From Pseudomonas songnenensis (GTDB lineage Bacteria; Pseudomonadota; Gammaproteobacteria; Pseudomonadales; Pseudomonadaceae), in contig NZ_RFFN01000004.1 in the NCBI RefSeq assembly GCF_003696315.1, forward strand, positions 1 to 64,000: DNA of 64,000 bases. The letters are read 5' to 3'. The notes under the pieces were generated by a model. That model saw nothing but the letters and a program-made list of their open reading frames with translations. It had not been told where the DNA came from and made no database searches. Positions 23,236 to 31,051 of this stretch are shown piece after piece; within the stretch, counting starts at the first letter, position 1; each line of letters starts with the position of its first letter. The translations under genes were made by a program, and so were the position numbers.

Positions 23236-24060
23236 ATGGCTCTTACCGTCAATACCAACGTTGCGTCCCTGAACACTCAGCGGAACCTCAACACCTCTTC
23301 CCGTGCGCTGGATACTTCGCTGCAGCGTCTCTCCACTGGTTCGCGTATCAACTCCGCCAAGGACGATGCCGCCGGTCTGCAGATATCCAACCGCTTGACC
23401 AGCCAAATCAATGGTCTGAATGTCGCCGCGCGTAACGCCAACGATGGCATCTCCATGGCGCAGGTCACCGAGGGCGCGCTGCAGCAATCGACCAACATCC
23501 TGCAGCGTATGCGTGAGCTGTCATTGCAGTCTGCCAATGGTAGCAACAGTGCTGAAGACCGTGCGTCACTGCAACTAGAAGTCGTTCAGCTTCAGGAAGA
23601 ACTGACTCGCATCGCTGAGACCACCAGCTTCGGTACCCAGAAGCTGCTAGATGGCAGCCTTGGCTCGGTCGACTTCCAGGTCGGGGCCAACGCGAACGAG
23701 GTCATCAGTGTTGATTTCGGCGATGACGCGTTCGACGCTGCTGGTCTGGGTGTAGATGCTGTCGATATTTCCGATGTGGACGGTTCTCAGGATGCTATTG
23801 CTGCCATCGATGCTGCATTACAACAGATCGACGACCAGCGTTCGGCGCTCGGTGCGGTGCAGAACCGCTTCGAGAACACCATTTCGAACCTGCAGAACAT
23901 CGCTGAGAACGTATCGGCGTCGCGCGGCCGTATCCAGGATACGGATTTCGCCGCCGAAACTGCCAATCTGAGCAAGAATCAGGTGCTGCAGCAGGCCGGT
24001 ACTGCCATCCTGGCCCAAGCCAACCAGCTGCCCCAGGCTGTTCTCAGCCTTCTGCGTTAA
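23236..24060 (+). CDS. fliC: Flagellin
   Basis: Major filament protein exported by the flagellar secretion system, 274 residues. The conserved N-terminal D0/D1 region begins [18 protein letters not shown] and includes [13 protein letters not shown], the stretch recognised by TLR5 in related flagellins. The C-terminal D1/D0 region ends QAVLSLLR. The variable D2/D3 centre is nearly absent, so this is a short flagellin compared with the ~394-488 residues of P. aeruginosa types. The ATG follows TTGGAGGC. It is driven by a sigma-28 promoter and ends at a strong terminator. Confidence 0.97.
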   Translation: MALTVNTNVASLNTQRNLNTSSRALDTSLQRLSTGSRINSAKDDAAGLQISNRLTSQINGLNVAARNANDGISMAQVTEGALQQSTNILQRMRELSLQSANGSNSAEDRASLQLEVVQLQEELTRIAETTSFGTQKLLDGSLGSVDFQVGANANEVISVDFGDDAFDAAGLGVDAVDISDVDGSQDAIAAIDAALQQIDDQRSALGAVQNRFENTISNLQNIAENVSASRGRIQDTDFAAETANLSKNQVLQQAGTAILAQANQLPQAVLSLLR

Positions 24061-24086
24061 GCTGAAAGGCGAGTCGTTTGGACTTC

Positions 24087-24119
24087 GGGGGGTAGTGCTT
24101 AGGCGCTACCCCCGTTTTT
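24087..24119 (+). terminator. Intrinsic terminator after fliC
   Basis: An 11-bp stem with one G-U pair, a short loop and the tail GTTTTTC lies about 30 bp past the flagellin stop. It would restrict read-through into flaG. Confidence 0.85.
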
Positions 24120-24137
24120 CCATGTGAGGGGTGATTC

Positions 24138-24506
24138 ATGGAATTCAACGCGATCAAGAGCGAGGGCCTAAGCGGGATCGTCCGAGCTAGCATTAGCGAT
24201 AGCTCTCGGCAACCCGAGCGTACCCGAACCTCCGACGGGGCAGTTGAAGTGCTGGCGTTGCCCTCTGTGGCGCAGGATTCATTGCGCAAGCCGTTAGAGG
24301 CCGCAATGTCTGGCATCCAGGAATTCGCGCATAGCTTACAGCGCAACTTGAGTTTCGCGCTGGACGAGTCCAGCGGCAAAATGGTGGTTAAGGTGACCGA
24401 TGGAGAGTCCGGAGAAGTCATTCGGCAAATTCCTTCGGAAGAGGCGTTGCGTCTGGCGGATACGCTAGACGAAATGCGTAGCCTGCTGTTCAAGGCAGAG
24501 GCTTGA
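24138..24506 (+). CDS. flaG: FlaG family flagellar protein
   Basis: Cytoplasmic protein of 122 residues. The C-terminal half (LSFALDESSGKMVVKVTDG, then VIRQIPSEEALRLADTL) is the FlaG domain. FlaG proteins influence filament length in several polar flagellates, though the mechanism is unclear. The N-terminal ~50 residues are low-complexity and poorly conserved. It lies 77 bp after fliC and 70 bp before fliD, the usual order. Confidence 0.9.
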   Translation: MEFNAIKSEGLSGIVRASISDSSRQPERTRTSDGAVEVLALPSVAQDSLRKPLEAAMSGIQEFAHSLQRNLSFALDESSGKMVVKVTDGESGEVIRQIPSEEALRLADTLDEMRSLLFKAEA

Positions 24507-24576
24507 GCGGCACGATTCTTGATTAAACTCGAATCCGGATGGATTAAGCGTCAAGCACATGGCGAGGTGATCAGGT

Positions 24577-25959
24577 ATGGCAGGTGTAAGCGGTATCGGC
24601 TCCGGCCTAGATATAAACGGTATCGTGACGGCCTTGGTCAATGCCGAGAAGGCACCAAAGGAGGCTCAGCTTGCCCGTCTGCAGACCGCATCGACCACCA
24701 AGCTCTCCGCACTGGGCCAGTTAAAGTCGGTTCTAGGTGGTTTCCAGGCGGCGCTTAAGAATCTAAATAAATCCAGTTTGTTCGAGAGTCGTGTGGCCGT
24801 GTCTTCCAACCCCGCCGCCGTCACTGCAACGGCCGGTAAGACCGCGCCGAATGGTACTTTCAGCCTCACGGTCAGCCAGTTGGCTAGTGGAAGCAAGGTG
24901 GCCAGCGCCGCCTTGAACCGCACCTACACAACGGGCGGGGCTGGCACTCTGATGGTCAAGGTCGGTTCGGCTGATCCCGGCATTGAAGTGTCCATCCCGG
25001 TTGGGGCTAGCCTGACTCAGGTACGTGATACGCTCAATGTTGCGCTCAAGGACAGTGGTGTCAGCGCCAACCTGGTGGCTAACCCAAGTGACGGCGCCAC
25101 CCGGCTGGTGCTGTCCTCCAGCAATACCGGTGTCGGCAAGGATATCGAGGTGATTTCGTCGGATGCGGGACTTTCTGATCTCACCATCGGTGCCGGTTCG
25201 CCGGGCAGCATGGTGCTGGAGGCCGCGGCCAACGCTAAGTTCAGCATCGACGGATTAGCCCTGGAAAGTGACAGCAATGAGGTTGGCGGTGCTATTAATG
25301 GTGTAACGTTCAAACTGCTGGTCGCCGATCCTGAGAAAGCTTTAACCGTATCGGTCGGCCAGGATCGCGAAGGCGTCATTGAGACCATCAAAGCCTTCGT
25401 CGAGGCTTACAACAAGCTGATCACTACTAGCAACAGTCTGACCAGGGTGACCTCTACCGGCGAAGGCAGTGCACCAACTACTGGTGGGCTTGTTGGTGAT
25501 GCCACCATGCGGTCGTTGTTGGGGGCTGTGCGCAACGAGCTGGTTAATCCAGCTGTTCAGGATGGGGTGCGGATATTGGCCGACCTTGGTATCGGTACAG
25601 CGAAGAACGGTACGCTTTCGATCGACGAGGGTAAGCTGAACAAAACTTTAACAGACAATTTTGATTCAGTTGCCGCGTTCTTCACTGGTGACAGCGGGCT
25701 TATGAATCGTCTTAATCAGCGGATTGACGGGTATATTCAGACTGGTGGCGTTATTGAACAGCGCATGAAAGGGCTTGAGACGATTGTCAGGGGTATTTCT
25801 GATCAGAAAGAAACCTTGGCTAGGCGTATAGATCAACTGCAGGCCCGTCTTTTTGCTAAGTTCAATACTATGGACGCTCTGGTGGGGCAGTTGTCTCAAA
25901 CAAGTGAGCGGTTAGGGCAGGCTCTTTCAAGTCTTCCTGGTCTTGTGAAAAAAGATTGA
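24577..25959 (+). CDS. fliD: Flagellar hook-associated protein 2 (filament cap)
   Basis: Filament-cap protein of 460 residues that helps flagellin fold at the tip of the growing filament. The N-terminus MAGVSGIGSGLDINGIVTALV is typical. The centre carries the FliD D2-D3 region and the C-terminus returns to a heptad-rich D0 coil (LARRIDQLQARLFAKFNTMDALV). Base composition drops visibly toward the 3' third, unlike its GC-rich neighbours. It has no strong promoter of its own that I can see; a poor sigma-54-like match lies upstream. Confidence 0.95.
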   Translation: MAGVSGIGSGLDINGIVTALVNAEKAPKEAQLARLQTASTTKLSALGQLKSVLGGFQAALKNLNKSSLFESRVAVSSNPAAVTATAGKTAPNGTFSLTVSQLASGSKVASAALNRTYTTGGAGTLMVKVGSADPGIEVSIPVGASLTQVRDTLNVALKDSGVSANLVANPSDGATRLVLSSSNTGVGKDIEVISSDAGLSDLTIGAGSPGSMVLEAAANAKFSIDGLALESDSNEVGGAINGVTFKLLVADPEKALTVSVGQDREGVIETIKAFVEAYNKLITTSNSLTRVTSTGEGSAPTTGGLVGDATMRSLLGAVRNELVNPAVQDGVRILADLGIGTAKNGTLSIDEGKLNKTLTDNFDSVAAFFTGDSGLMNRLNQRIDGYIQTGGVIEQRMKGLETIVRGISDQKETLARRIDQLQARLFAKFNTMDALVGQLSQTSERLGQALSSLPGLVKKD

Positions 25960-26343
25960 TTCGATTCGTCCTCACCTATCCTGCTCACTTTGGTCTGCTC
26001 GGGGTGAGGGTGGGTTATGCCTAGCAGGGGGCTGCCTCAGAATATGCGGGGTTTTCAGGGCTCCTTCAGCCGTGATGCGGCAGGCTCGCTGATACGCTGC
26101 TTTGTCATGTAGCAGATACGCTCGGCATCGCGAGATGGCTGTTGTCCATCCCGGCCACAAGTGGAGTGCTGCTGTACTCGGTCGGTACTGCCAATACTGC
26201 GCTGGTGTTTGCCGAAACGTTGCTTTTATGGCATAGCATGTGCCCAGCCGGTCGACGTTGGGCAATCACTCGGATGGAATTTGAATGCCGAAAAAGCGAA
26301 CATGGGTTCTAGCTGCCTGTCGATCAGCGCCGGGAAAGACAAA
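25960..26343. other. fliD-fliS intergenic region, left part
   Basis: About 484 bp separate fliD and fliS, unusually long for this operon. Short open frames on both strands lack ribosome sites and family character. A terminator at 26341-26366 and a sigma-28 promoter just after it are listed separately, so fliS is probably transcribed independently. Nothing else is recognised. Confidence 0.5.
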
Positions 26344-26366
26344 GCCGCCTTTATGGCGGTTTTTTG
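26341..26366 (+). terminator. Intrinsic terminator upstream of fliS
   Basis: A 9-bp stem (AAAGCCGCC with GGCGGTTTT, one G-U pair) is followed by a T-rich run to 26366. It lies about 390 bp after the fliD stop, so it ends either a long fliD tail or a separate short transcript. Confidence 0.8.
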
Positions 26367-26380
26367 TTTGCCTCGCTCGC

Positions 26381-26407
26381 TCAAGTCCCGTCAACTTCGA
26401 CCGATAA
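26381..26407 (+). promoter_or_regulatory. sigma-28 promoter of fliS
   Basis: TCAAGTCC at 26381-26388, an 11-bp spacer and ACCGATAA at 26400-26407 match the FliA consensus (7/8 at the -10). It lies 36 bp upstream of the fliS ATG and just after a terminator. Confidence 0.75.
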
Positions 26408-26443
26408 CTAAAGCATGTACTTGATGTGGCGGGGCTAATCCAA

Positions 26444-26830
26444 ATGTACGCAATGTCGGCAATGAAGCAGTATCAGCAGGTAGGTGTTCAGGCCCAAGTA
26501 AACGACGCCGACCCGCACCGGTTGATTCAGATGCTGATGCAGGGCGGGCTGGATCGTATCGCTCAGGCCAAGGGCGCGATGGAGCGCAGCGCCTATGCGG
26601 AGAAAGGCCTGCTGATCGGAAAGGCGGTCGGGATTATCGGTGGTCTGCGTGACGCTCTGGACAAGGGCGTCGGCGGTGAGCTGGCAGAGAACCTAGATCG
26701 CCTATACGAATACATGACGATGCGCCTATTCGAAGCGAGCCGCCAGAACGATATCGAGAAGCTCAACGAAGTAGGCAGGTTGCTCGGCGAGATAAAACTC
26801 GCCTGGGATCAGATTGCTCCGAAGGACTGA
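26444..26830 (+). CDS. fliS: Flagellar export chaperone FliS
   Basis: Cytoplasmic chaperone of 128 residues that holds flagellin before export. The first residues MYAMSAMKQYQQVGVQ and the segment DPHRLIQMLMQGGLDRI are family hallmarks. A GTG 18 bp upstream is in frame but the ATG at 26444 fits the family N-terminus. It has its own sigma-28 promoter and is followed 63 bp later by a FliT-like gene, the common chaperone pair. Confidence 0.95.
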   Translation: MYAMSAMKQYQQVGVQAQVNDADPHRLIQMLMQGGLDRIAQAKGAMERSAYAEKGLLIGKAVGIIGGLRDALDKGVGGELAENLDRLYEYMTMRLFEASRQNDIEKLNEVGRLLGEIKLAWDQIAPKD

Positions 26831-26893
26831 TCTATCATGTTTCCACTTCAGGCGCATAGCGCGTTTAGCGACGCTGATCGATCTGGAGAGTAT

Positions 26894-27187
26894 ATGAACT
26901 CGAAAACGCGACTCTTTGCCGACCTCACGGAGCGTTTGCGCAACGCGCTAGCCAAGGATGACTGGGAAGCGATCGCCGCTCTGGATGACGACTGCAGCGC
27001 TCTGATTGCGACTTTACAGGATGAAGATGCAGCGGACGCCGAGCTGCGTGAAGCGATTGAGGCGATGGCCGAGGTATACGCCAAGCTTCAAGCGGCGGGA
27101 CGCTCGGAGCGCGAACGGCTAGCACTGGAGCTCACCAAGCTGAGCCAGAGCAAGCAGGTAACGCAGGCCTATACGTCGTTGGGCTGA
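26894..27187 (+). CDS. FliT-like flagellar chaperone
   Basis: Small, strongly helical protein of 97 residues (MNSKTRLFADLTERLRNALAK at the start). Its position right after fliS and its size fit the FliT family, which chaperones FliD and in enterics also inhibits FlhDC. The ATG at 26894 follows GGAG with 5-bp spacing; an upstream in-frame ATG at 26837 has no ribosome site. Sequence similarity in this family is low, so the call rests on context plus helical content. Confidence 0.7.
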   Translation: MNSKTRLFADLTERLRNALAKDDWEAIAALDDDCSALIATLQDEDAADAELREAIEAMAEVYAKLQAAGRSERERLALELTKLSQSKQVTQAYTSLG

Positions 27188-27330
27188 TGCTTGGCGGCGT
27201 CGGCTGTGCTGCTTTTCATGATGTCCAGTCGTTGGGCTGCGACGCTCAGCCCTCAACAGTCCTCTTGCGGAAGGTGGATGGCGCAACGTTCATCCACCTC
27301 GCCTGCGCGTCAGGCAATGCTCGTTTCGTC

Positions 27331-27612
27331 TCAGCGATACTCGCAAAGATAAGCCGTATCCACCTTGACCTTCAGCTGAAACTTGCTGTTCGCCGGCACG
27401 GTAAACTGGCTGCCGCTTGCGAAGGTTTCCCAGGCACCGGCACCCGGCAGTTTCACGTCCAGGCTGCCTGCTACTACGTGCATGACTTCCAGTTGCGCAG
27501 TGCCGAACTCATATTCGCCCGGGGCCATCACGCCGATGGTGGCCGGGCCTTCCGTCATTTCGAACGCGATGGATTTGACAGTGCCGTCGAAGTACTCGTT
27601 GACCTTGAACAT
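27331..27612 (-). CDS. ppnP: Pyrimidine/purine nucleoside phosphorylase PpnP
   Basis: Small cupin-fold enzyme of 93 residues, formerly DUF1255 or YaiE. It splits several nucleosides with phosphate to give the base and ribose 1-phosphate. The start [17 protein letters not shown], the [14 protein letters not shown] segment and the cupin core [12 protein letters not shown] match the family, and the length equals that of E. coli PpnP. In-frame upstream codons were rejected because they lack conservation. It stands alone, convergent with the FliT-like gene. Confidence 0.9.
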   Translation of the reverse strand: MFKVNEYFDGTVKSIAFEMTEGPATIGVMAPGEYEFGTAQLEVMHVVAGSLDVKLPGAGAWETFASGSQFTVPANSKFQLKVKVDTAYLCEYR

Positions 27613-27686
27613 TTGGTTTCCTTTGTGGGTTGGAAAGAGGGGCGCCAGTATGCCCAAGCGCCTGGGTTGGCGTCACTTGGCAGATG

Positions 27687-28028
27687 CTAGCTACGAAAGA
27701 TGAAGTAGACAGCGCCGACCAGGCACAATCCCGCCCAAAGATAATCGAGCTTCAACGGCTGCTGCATATACAGCACGCTGAACGGAACGAACACCATGAG
27801 GGTGATCACTTCCTGCATGATCTTCAGCTGGCCTATCGAGAGTTCCGTGTAGCCGATGCGGTTTGCCGGCACCATCAGCATGTACTCGAAGAATGCGATG
27901 CCCCAGCTGATCAGGGCGGCGATGGCCCAGGGCTTGCCGTTCAGGCTCTTCAAGTGGCCGTACCAGGCGAAGGTCATGAACAGGTTGGAGCAGCAGAGCA
28001 GGGCGGCGGTTTGCAACCAGACTGGCAT
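27687..28028 (-). CDS. DUF486 / DMT-type small membrane protein
   Basis: Protein of 113 residues with four transmembrane helices, starting MPVWLQTAALLCCSNLFMTF. The WYGHLKSL and EYMLMVPANRIGY segments are typical of DUF486, a small branch of the drug/metabolite transporter superfamily. The ATG at 28028 is preferred to an upstream one that adds a polar leader. No substrate is known. It lies upstream of ppnP on the same strand, 74 bp apart. Confidence 0.85.
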   Translation of the reverse strand: MPVWLQTAALLCCSNLFMTFAWYGHLKSLNGKPWAIAALISWGIAFFEYMLMVPANRIGYTELSIGQLKIMQEVITLMVFVPFSVLYMQQPLKLDYLWAGLCLVGAVYFIFRS

Positions 28029-28156
28029 GATGCGGGTGGGCTCGAAATAGCGACGCGCTAGCGTATTTCCAGATGCAGTCGTCTGCAATGGCGCATCTGG
28101 TGTCTTTTTTTAAGCCGGATTATTATCGCGCCCGTTTTTCCACTGAGTGGCAGTTT

Positions 28157-28408
28157 ATGAATTGTCGCCCTGGTTGCGGTGCTTGCTGTATCGCGCCCTC
28201 CATTAGCTCCCCGATACCTGGCATGCCTCATGGCAAGCGCGCAGGGGAGCGCTGTGTTCAGTTAAGCGATGACTTTCTCTGTTTGCTGTTTGGCGATCCG
28301 CGACGGCCTGCCGTCTGCTCCGCTTTTTCGGCTGACCCTGTTTGCTGTGGTGAAAGCAGAGAGGATGCGATTCAGTTGCTGGGTTGGCTTGAGCAAGCAA
28401 CTGCGTAG
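28157..28408 (+). CDS. YkgJ-type cysteine-cluster protein
   Basis: Small protein of 83 residues with the cysteine pattern MNCRPGCGACC plus later Cys in GERCVQL, DDFLCLLFG, AVCSAF and PVCC. This is the YkgJ family, thought to bind an Fe-S cluster or zinc. The start at 28157 places Met-Asn-Cys first, as in relatives; an upstream in-frame start would add a leader without conservation. Local base composition is lower in GC than neighbours. Function is unknown. Confidence 0.8.
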   Translation: MNCRPGCGACCIAPSISSPIPGMPHGKRAGERCVQLSDDFLCLLFGDPRRPAVCSAFSADPVCCGESREDAIQLLGWLEQATA

Positions 28409-28628
28409 GCAAGTCTGCGTTTGTTAACTGTCGGTCTCGGTCAATCGGGTCGCCGCCATTCCAGAATTGCGTATTCTAGTGCTCGTCGGATTGAGGGGCT
28501 GCCGGCTGCGCCGGTATGTTGGCTGAGGATGCTCATTGACGTTCGGCCGGAGGGGTTGATTGGTCTCGATGGCGACGGATCGTCTGTGCCGGCCTCTAGC
28601 AAATCGAGTGGCACGGCTGGGCGAGGCA

Positions 28629-28658
28629 ATAAAAAAAGGCTGCCCAGAGGCAGCCTTT
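28629..28658 (-). terminator. Intrinsic terminator of gltA
   Basis: An AAGGCTGCC/GGCAGCCTT stem with a CAGA loop lies 20 bp past the gltA stop. On the minus strand it is followed by an uninterrupted T run (28629-28637 complement), so it is a strong terminator for gltA. Confidence 0.9.
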
Positions 28659-28678
28659 TCTGTACGCGGGCTTGTCGC

Positions 28679-29950
28679 TTAACGCGGCAGGTCGCGCTTG
28701 GTGTGGCCGGTGTACAGCTGACGCGGGCGACCGATCTTCTGGCCGGAGGCGATCATTTCCTTCCAGTGGGAGATCCAGCCGACAGTACGCGCTAGGGCGA
28801 AGATGACGGTGAACATGCTGGTCGGAATGCCGATGGCCTTGAGGATGATACCCGAGTAGAAGTCCACGTTCGGGTACAGGTTGCGCTCGGCGAAGTACGG
28901 ATCGTTGAGGGCAATCTCTTCGAGCTTCATGGCCAGATCCAGTTGCGGATCGTTGATGCCCAGCTCGCCCAGAACCTCGTCGCAGGTCTGCTTCATGACC
29001 TTGGCGCGTGGATCGAAGTTCTTGTAAACGCGATGGCCGAAGCCCATCAGCTTGAACGGGTCGTTCTTGTCCTTGGCCTTGGCCAGGAACTTCTCGACGT
29101 TCGACACGTCGCCGATCTCGTCCAGCATGGTGAGCACGGCTTCGTTCGCACCACCGTGAGCCGGTCCCCACAGGGCGGCGATGCCGGCTGCGATACAGGC
29201 GAACGGGTTGGCACCGGTGGAGCCGGCCAGGCGCACGGTGGAGGTGGAAGCGTTTTGCTCGTGGTCGGCGTGCAGGATGAAGATGCGATCCATTGCCTTG
29301 GCCAACACCGGGCTGATCGGTTTGATCTCGCACGGGGTGTTGAACATCATGTGCAGGAAGTTTTCCGAGTAGCTCAGGTCGTTGCGCGGGTACATCAGCG
29401 GCTGACCGATCGAGTACTTGTAAACCATTGCGGCAATGGTCGGCATCTTGGCGACCAGGCGCACCGCGGAAATTTCGCGATGGTGCGGGTCGTTGATGTC
29501 CAGGGAGTCGTGGTAGAAGGCGGAAAGCGCTCCGACCACACCGCACATGATGGCCATCGGGTGGGCGTCACGACGGAAGCCGTTAAGGAAGGACTTCAGC
29601 TGCTCGTGGACCATGGTGTGGTTCTTCACGGTGCTGACGAACTGCGCCTTCTGCTCGGCGGTCGGCAGCTCGCCATTCAGCAGCAGATAGCAGGTTTCCA
29701 GATAGTCAGACTTCTCTGCCAGCTGTTCGATGGGGTAGCCGCGATGCAGCAGGATGCCCTTGTCGCCATCGATATAGGTGATCTTGGACTCGCAAGAGGC
29801 GGTCGACATGAAGCCGGGATCGAAGGTGAAGTGACCCGTGGAGGTCAGGCTTCGTACATCTATTACGTCAGGCCCTACGGTACCGGTTAAAACGGGCAGT
29901 TCGACGGGGGCAGCGCCCTCGATGATCAACTGCGCTTTCTTGTCAGCCAT
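28679..29950 (-). CDS. gltA: Type II citrate synthase
   Basis: Enters acetyl-CoA into the TCA cycle by condensing it with oxaloacetate. The protein is 423 residues, a normal length for the hexameric Gram-negative type. Catalytic-region motifs are visible: [43 protein letters not shown], and the late Arg in [12 protein letters not shown]. It is divergent from sdhC with its own sigma-70 promoter, and has a strong terminator downstream. NADH inhibition is usual for this type but not shown here. Confidence 0.98.
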   Translation of the reverse strand: MADKKAQLIIEGAAPVELPVLTGTVGPDVIDVRSLTSTGHFTFDPGFMSTASCESKITYIDGDKGILLHRGYPIEQLAEKSDYLETCYLLLNGELPTAEQKAQFVSTVKNHTMVHEQLKSFLNGFRRDAHPMAIMCGVVGALSAFYHDSLDINDPHHREISAVRLVAKMPTIAAMVYKYSIGQPLMYPRNDLSYSENFLHMMFNTPCEIKPISPVLAKAMDRIFILHADHEQNASTSTVRLAGSTGANPFACIAAGIAALWGPAHGGANEAVLTMLDEIGDVSNVEKFLAKAKDKNDPFKLMGFGHRVYKNFDPRAKVMKQTCDEVLGELGINDPQLDLAMKLEEIALNDPYFAERNLYPNVDFYSGIILKAIGIPTSMFTVIFALARTVGWISHWKEMIASGQKIGRPRQLYTGHTKRDLPR

Positions 29951-30008
29951 GTATGGCCTCCTGTTTTGTGCTTGGAATCATCATGGCCCCCCACGCAGGG
30001 CCCGCATC

Positions 30009-30036
30009 ACTATAGTGTGATAAATCGCAAAGTCAA
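30009..30036 (-). promoter_or_regulatory. sigma-70 promoter of gltA
   Basis: On the minus strand TTGACT (30031-30036) is followed after 16 bp by TATAGT (30009-30014); each differs from consensus by one base. The site is about 60 bp upstream of the gltA ATG. Confidence 0.75.
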
Positions 30037-30150
30037 TTTGCGCGAACCCATGCCGTAGAGGGCTCTGCAGGGGGATGCGTACAGCTTGGGTGCACTGTTT
30101 ACGGCATTTATATAGAGGCTGCTATCAGCCTTTAGTGGCACTTCACCACA

Positions 30151-30179
30151 TTGTCATTAGTGACCTAACTGTTTATACT
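30151..30179 (+). promoter_or_regulatory. sigma-70 promoter of sdhCDAB
   Basis: TTGTCA at 30151-30156 and TATACT at 30174-30179 are separated by the ideal 17 bp. The expected transcript begins near 30186, giving an untranslated leader of about 125 nt before the sdhC GTG. Confidence 0.75.
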
Positions 30180-30311
30180 CGGAAACCGACCGGCAGGGGC
30201 CTTACAGGCGGTATTTCTGTAGGTTGTCACTCGTGGGTAGCGGGTACTGCTGCGTGCTCTTCCCAACAACTTTGCCCTGCGTTCTAGGGCTCTCAAGTGT
30301 GAAAAAAAGCC

Positions 30312-30686
30312 GTGAAAAGCCAACGACCTGTAAACCTAGATCTTAGGACAATAAAACTTCCCATCACTGCTTACACGTCGATTCTTCACCGTGTATCCGG
30401 TGTCATCCTGTTCGTCGGTATCGCCTTGTTGCTGCTCGCGCTCGATACCTCGCTGTCTTCCCCAGAAGGCTTCGAGGAGGTTCGTGCGTACCTGGGTAGC
30501 CCCTTGGCCAAGCTGGTGAGCTGGGCGCTGCTGTCCGCGCTGCTGTATCACCTGGTAGCCGGTGTGCGTCACCTGCTAATGGACACTGGTCATGGCGAGA
30601 CGCTGGAAGGCGGCAAGCTGGGCGCGAAAATCGTAATCGCCGTTTCGGTGGTGCTGATCGTTCTGGCGGGGGTGTGGATATGGTAA
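30312..30686 (+). CDS. sdhC: Succinate dehydrogenase cytochrome b556 subunit
   Basis: Membrane anchor subunit of complex II, 124 residues with three helices. SdhC family features are SQRPVNLDL at the start, TAYTSILHRVSG with quinone-site residues, and the late His in LYHLVAGVRHLLMD that ligates heme b. The start is GTG at 30312; no ATG is available. The stop overlaps the sdhD start by 7 bp. First gene of sdhCDAB, behind a clear sigma-70 promoter. Confidence 0.96.
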   Translation: MKSQRPVNLDLRTIKLPITAYTSILHRVSGVILFVGIALLLLALDTSLSSPEGFEEVRAYLGSPLAKLVSWALLSALLYHLVAGVRHLLMDTGHGETLEGGKLGAKIVIAVSVVLIVLAGVWIW

Positions 30687-31048
30687 CCAATGTCACCAAC
30701 TTTTCGCGTTCGGGCCTGTATGACTGGATGGCCCAGCGCGTTTCTGCAGTGGTTCTTGCGGCTTATTTTCTGTTTCTGCTTGGGTATCTGATCGCGAACC
30801 CGGGTCTGGAGTATGCCCAGTGGCACGAGTTGTTCTCGGCTAACTGGATGCGCATTTTCAGTCTGCTGGCGCTGGTCGCTCTGAGTGTGCACGCGTGGGT
30901 AGGTATGTGGACGATTTCCACTGACTACCTGACCAACATGGCGATCGGTAAGTGGGCTACCGGCGTTCGTTTCCTGTTCCAGGCGGTGTGTGGCATTGCC
31001 ATGTTCACCTTCTTCGTCTGGGGTGTGCAGATTCTTTGGGGTATCTGA
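30680..31048 (+). CDS. sdhD: Succinate dehydrogenase membrane anchor subunit
   Basis: Second membrane anchor of complex II, 122 residues and three helices. The start MVTNVTNFSRSGLYDWMAQR and the heme-ligand region LVALSVHAWVGMW fit SdhD. The ATG lies within the last codons of sdhC, so translation is likely coupled. A GTG 6 bp upstream is also in frame but less likely. The sdhA gene follows after 3 bp. Confidence 0.96.
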   Translation: MVTNVTNFSRSGLYDWMAQRVSAVVLAAYFLFLLGYLIANPGLEYAQWHELFSANWMRIFSLLALVALSVHAWVGMWTISTDYLTNMAIGKWATGVRFLFQAVCGIAMFTFFVWGVQILWGI

Positions 31049-31051
31049 TTC

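Larger units (their letters stand above)
29951..30311. other. gltA-sdhC divergent control region
   Basis: This 361-bp region separates two TCA transcription units. It contains a minus-strand promoter toward gltA and a plus-strand promoter toward sdhC, both listed separately, leaving a leader of about 125 nt in front of sdhC. No gene is visible in it. Confidence 0.7.

Noticed and set aside
24507-24525. sigma-54-like site upstream of fliD (GGCAC-N5-TTGA)
   Set aside because: The -24 half looks good but the invariant GC of the -12 element is missing, so I do not call it.
26161-26424. Possible 87-residue gene in the fliD-fliS gap
   Set aside because: No ribosome site, crosses a terminator and promoter, and shows no coding character.
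28421-28795. Open frame downstream of the YkgJ-type gene running into gltA
   Set aside because: It crosses the gltA terminator and the antisense of gltA, with no start signal.
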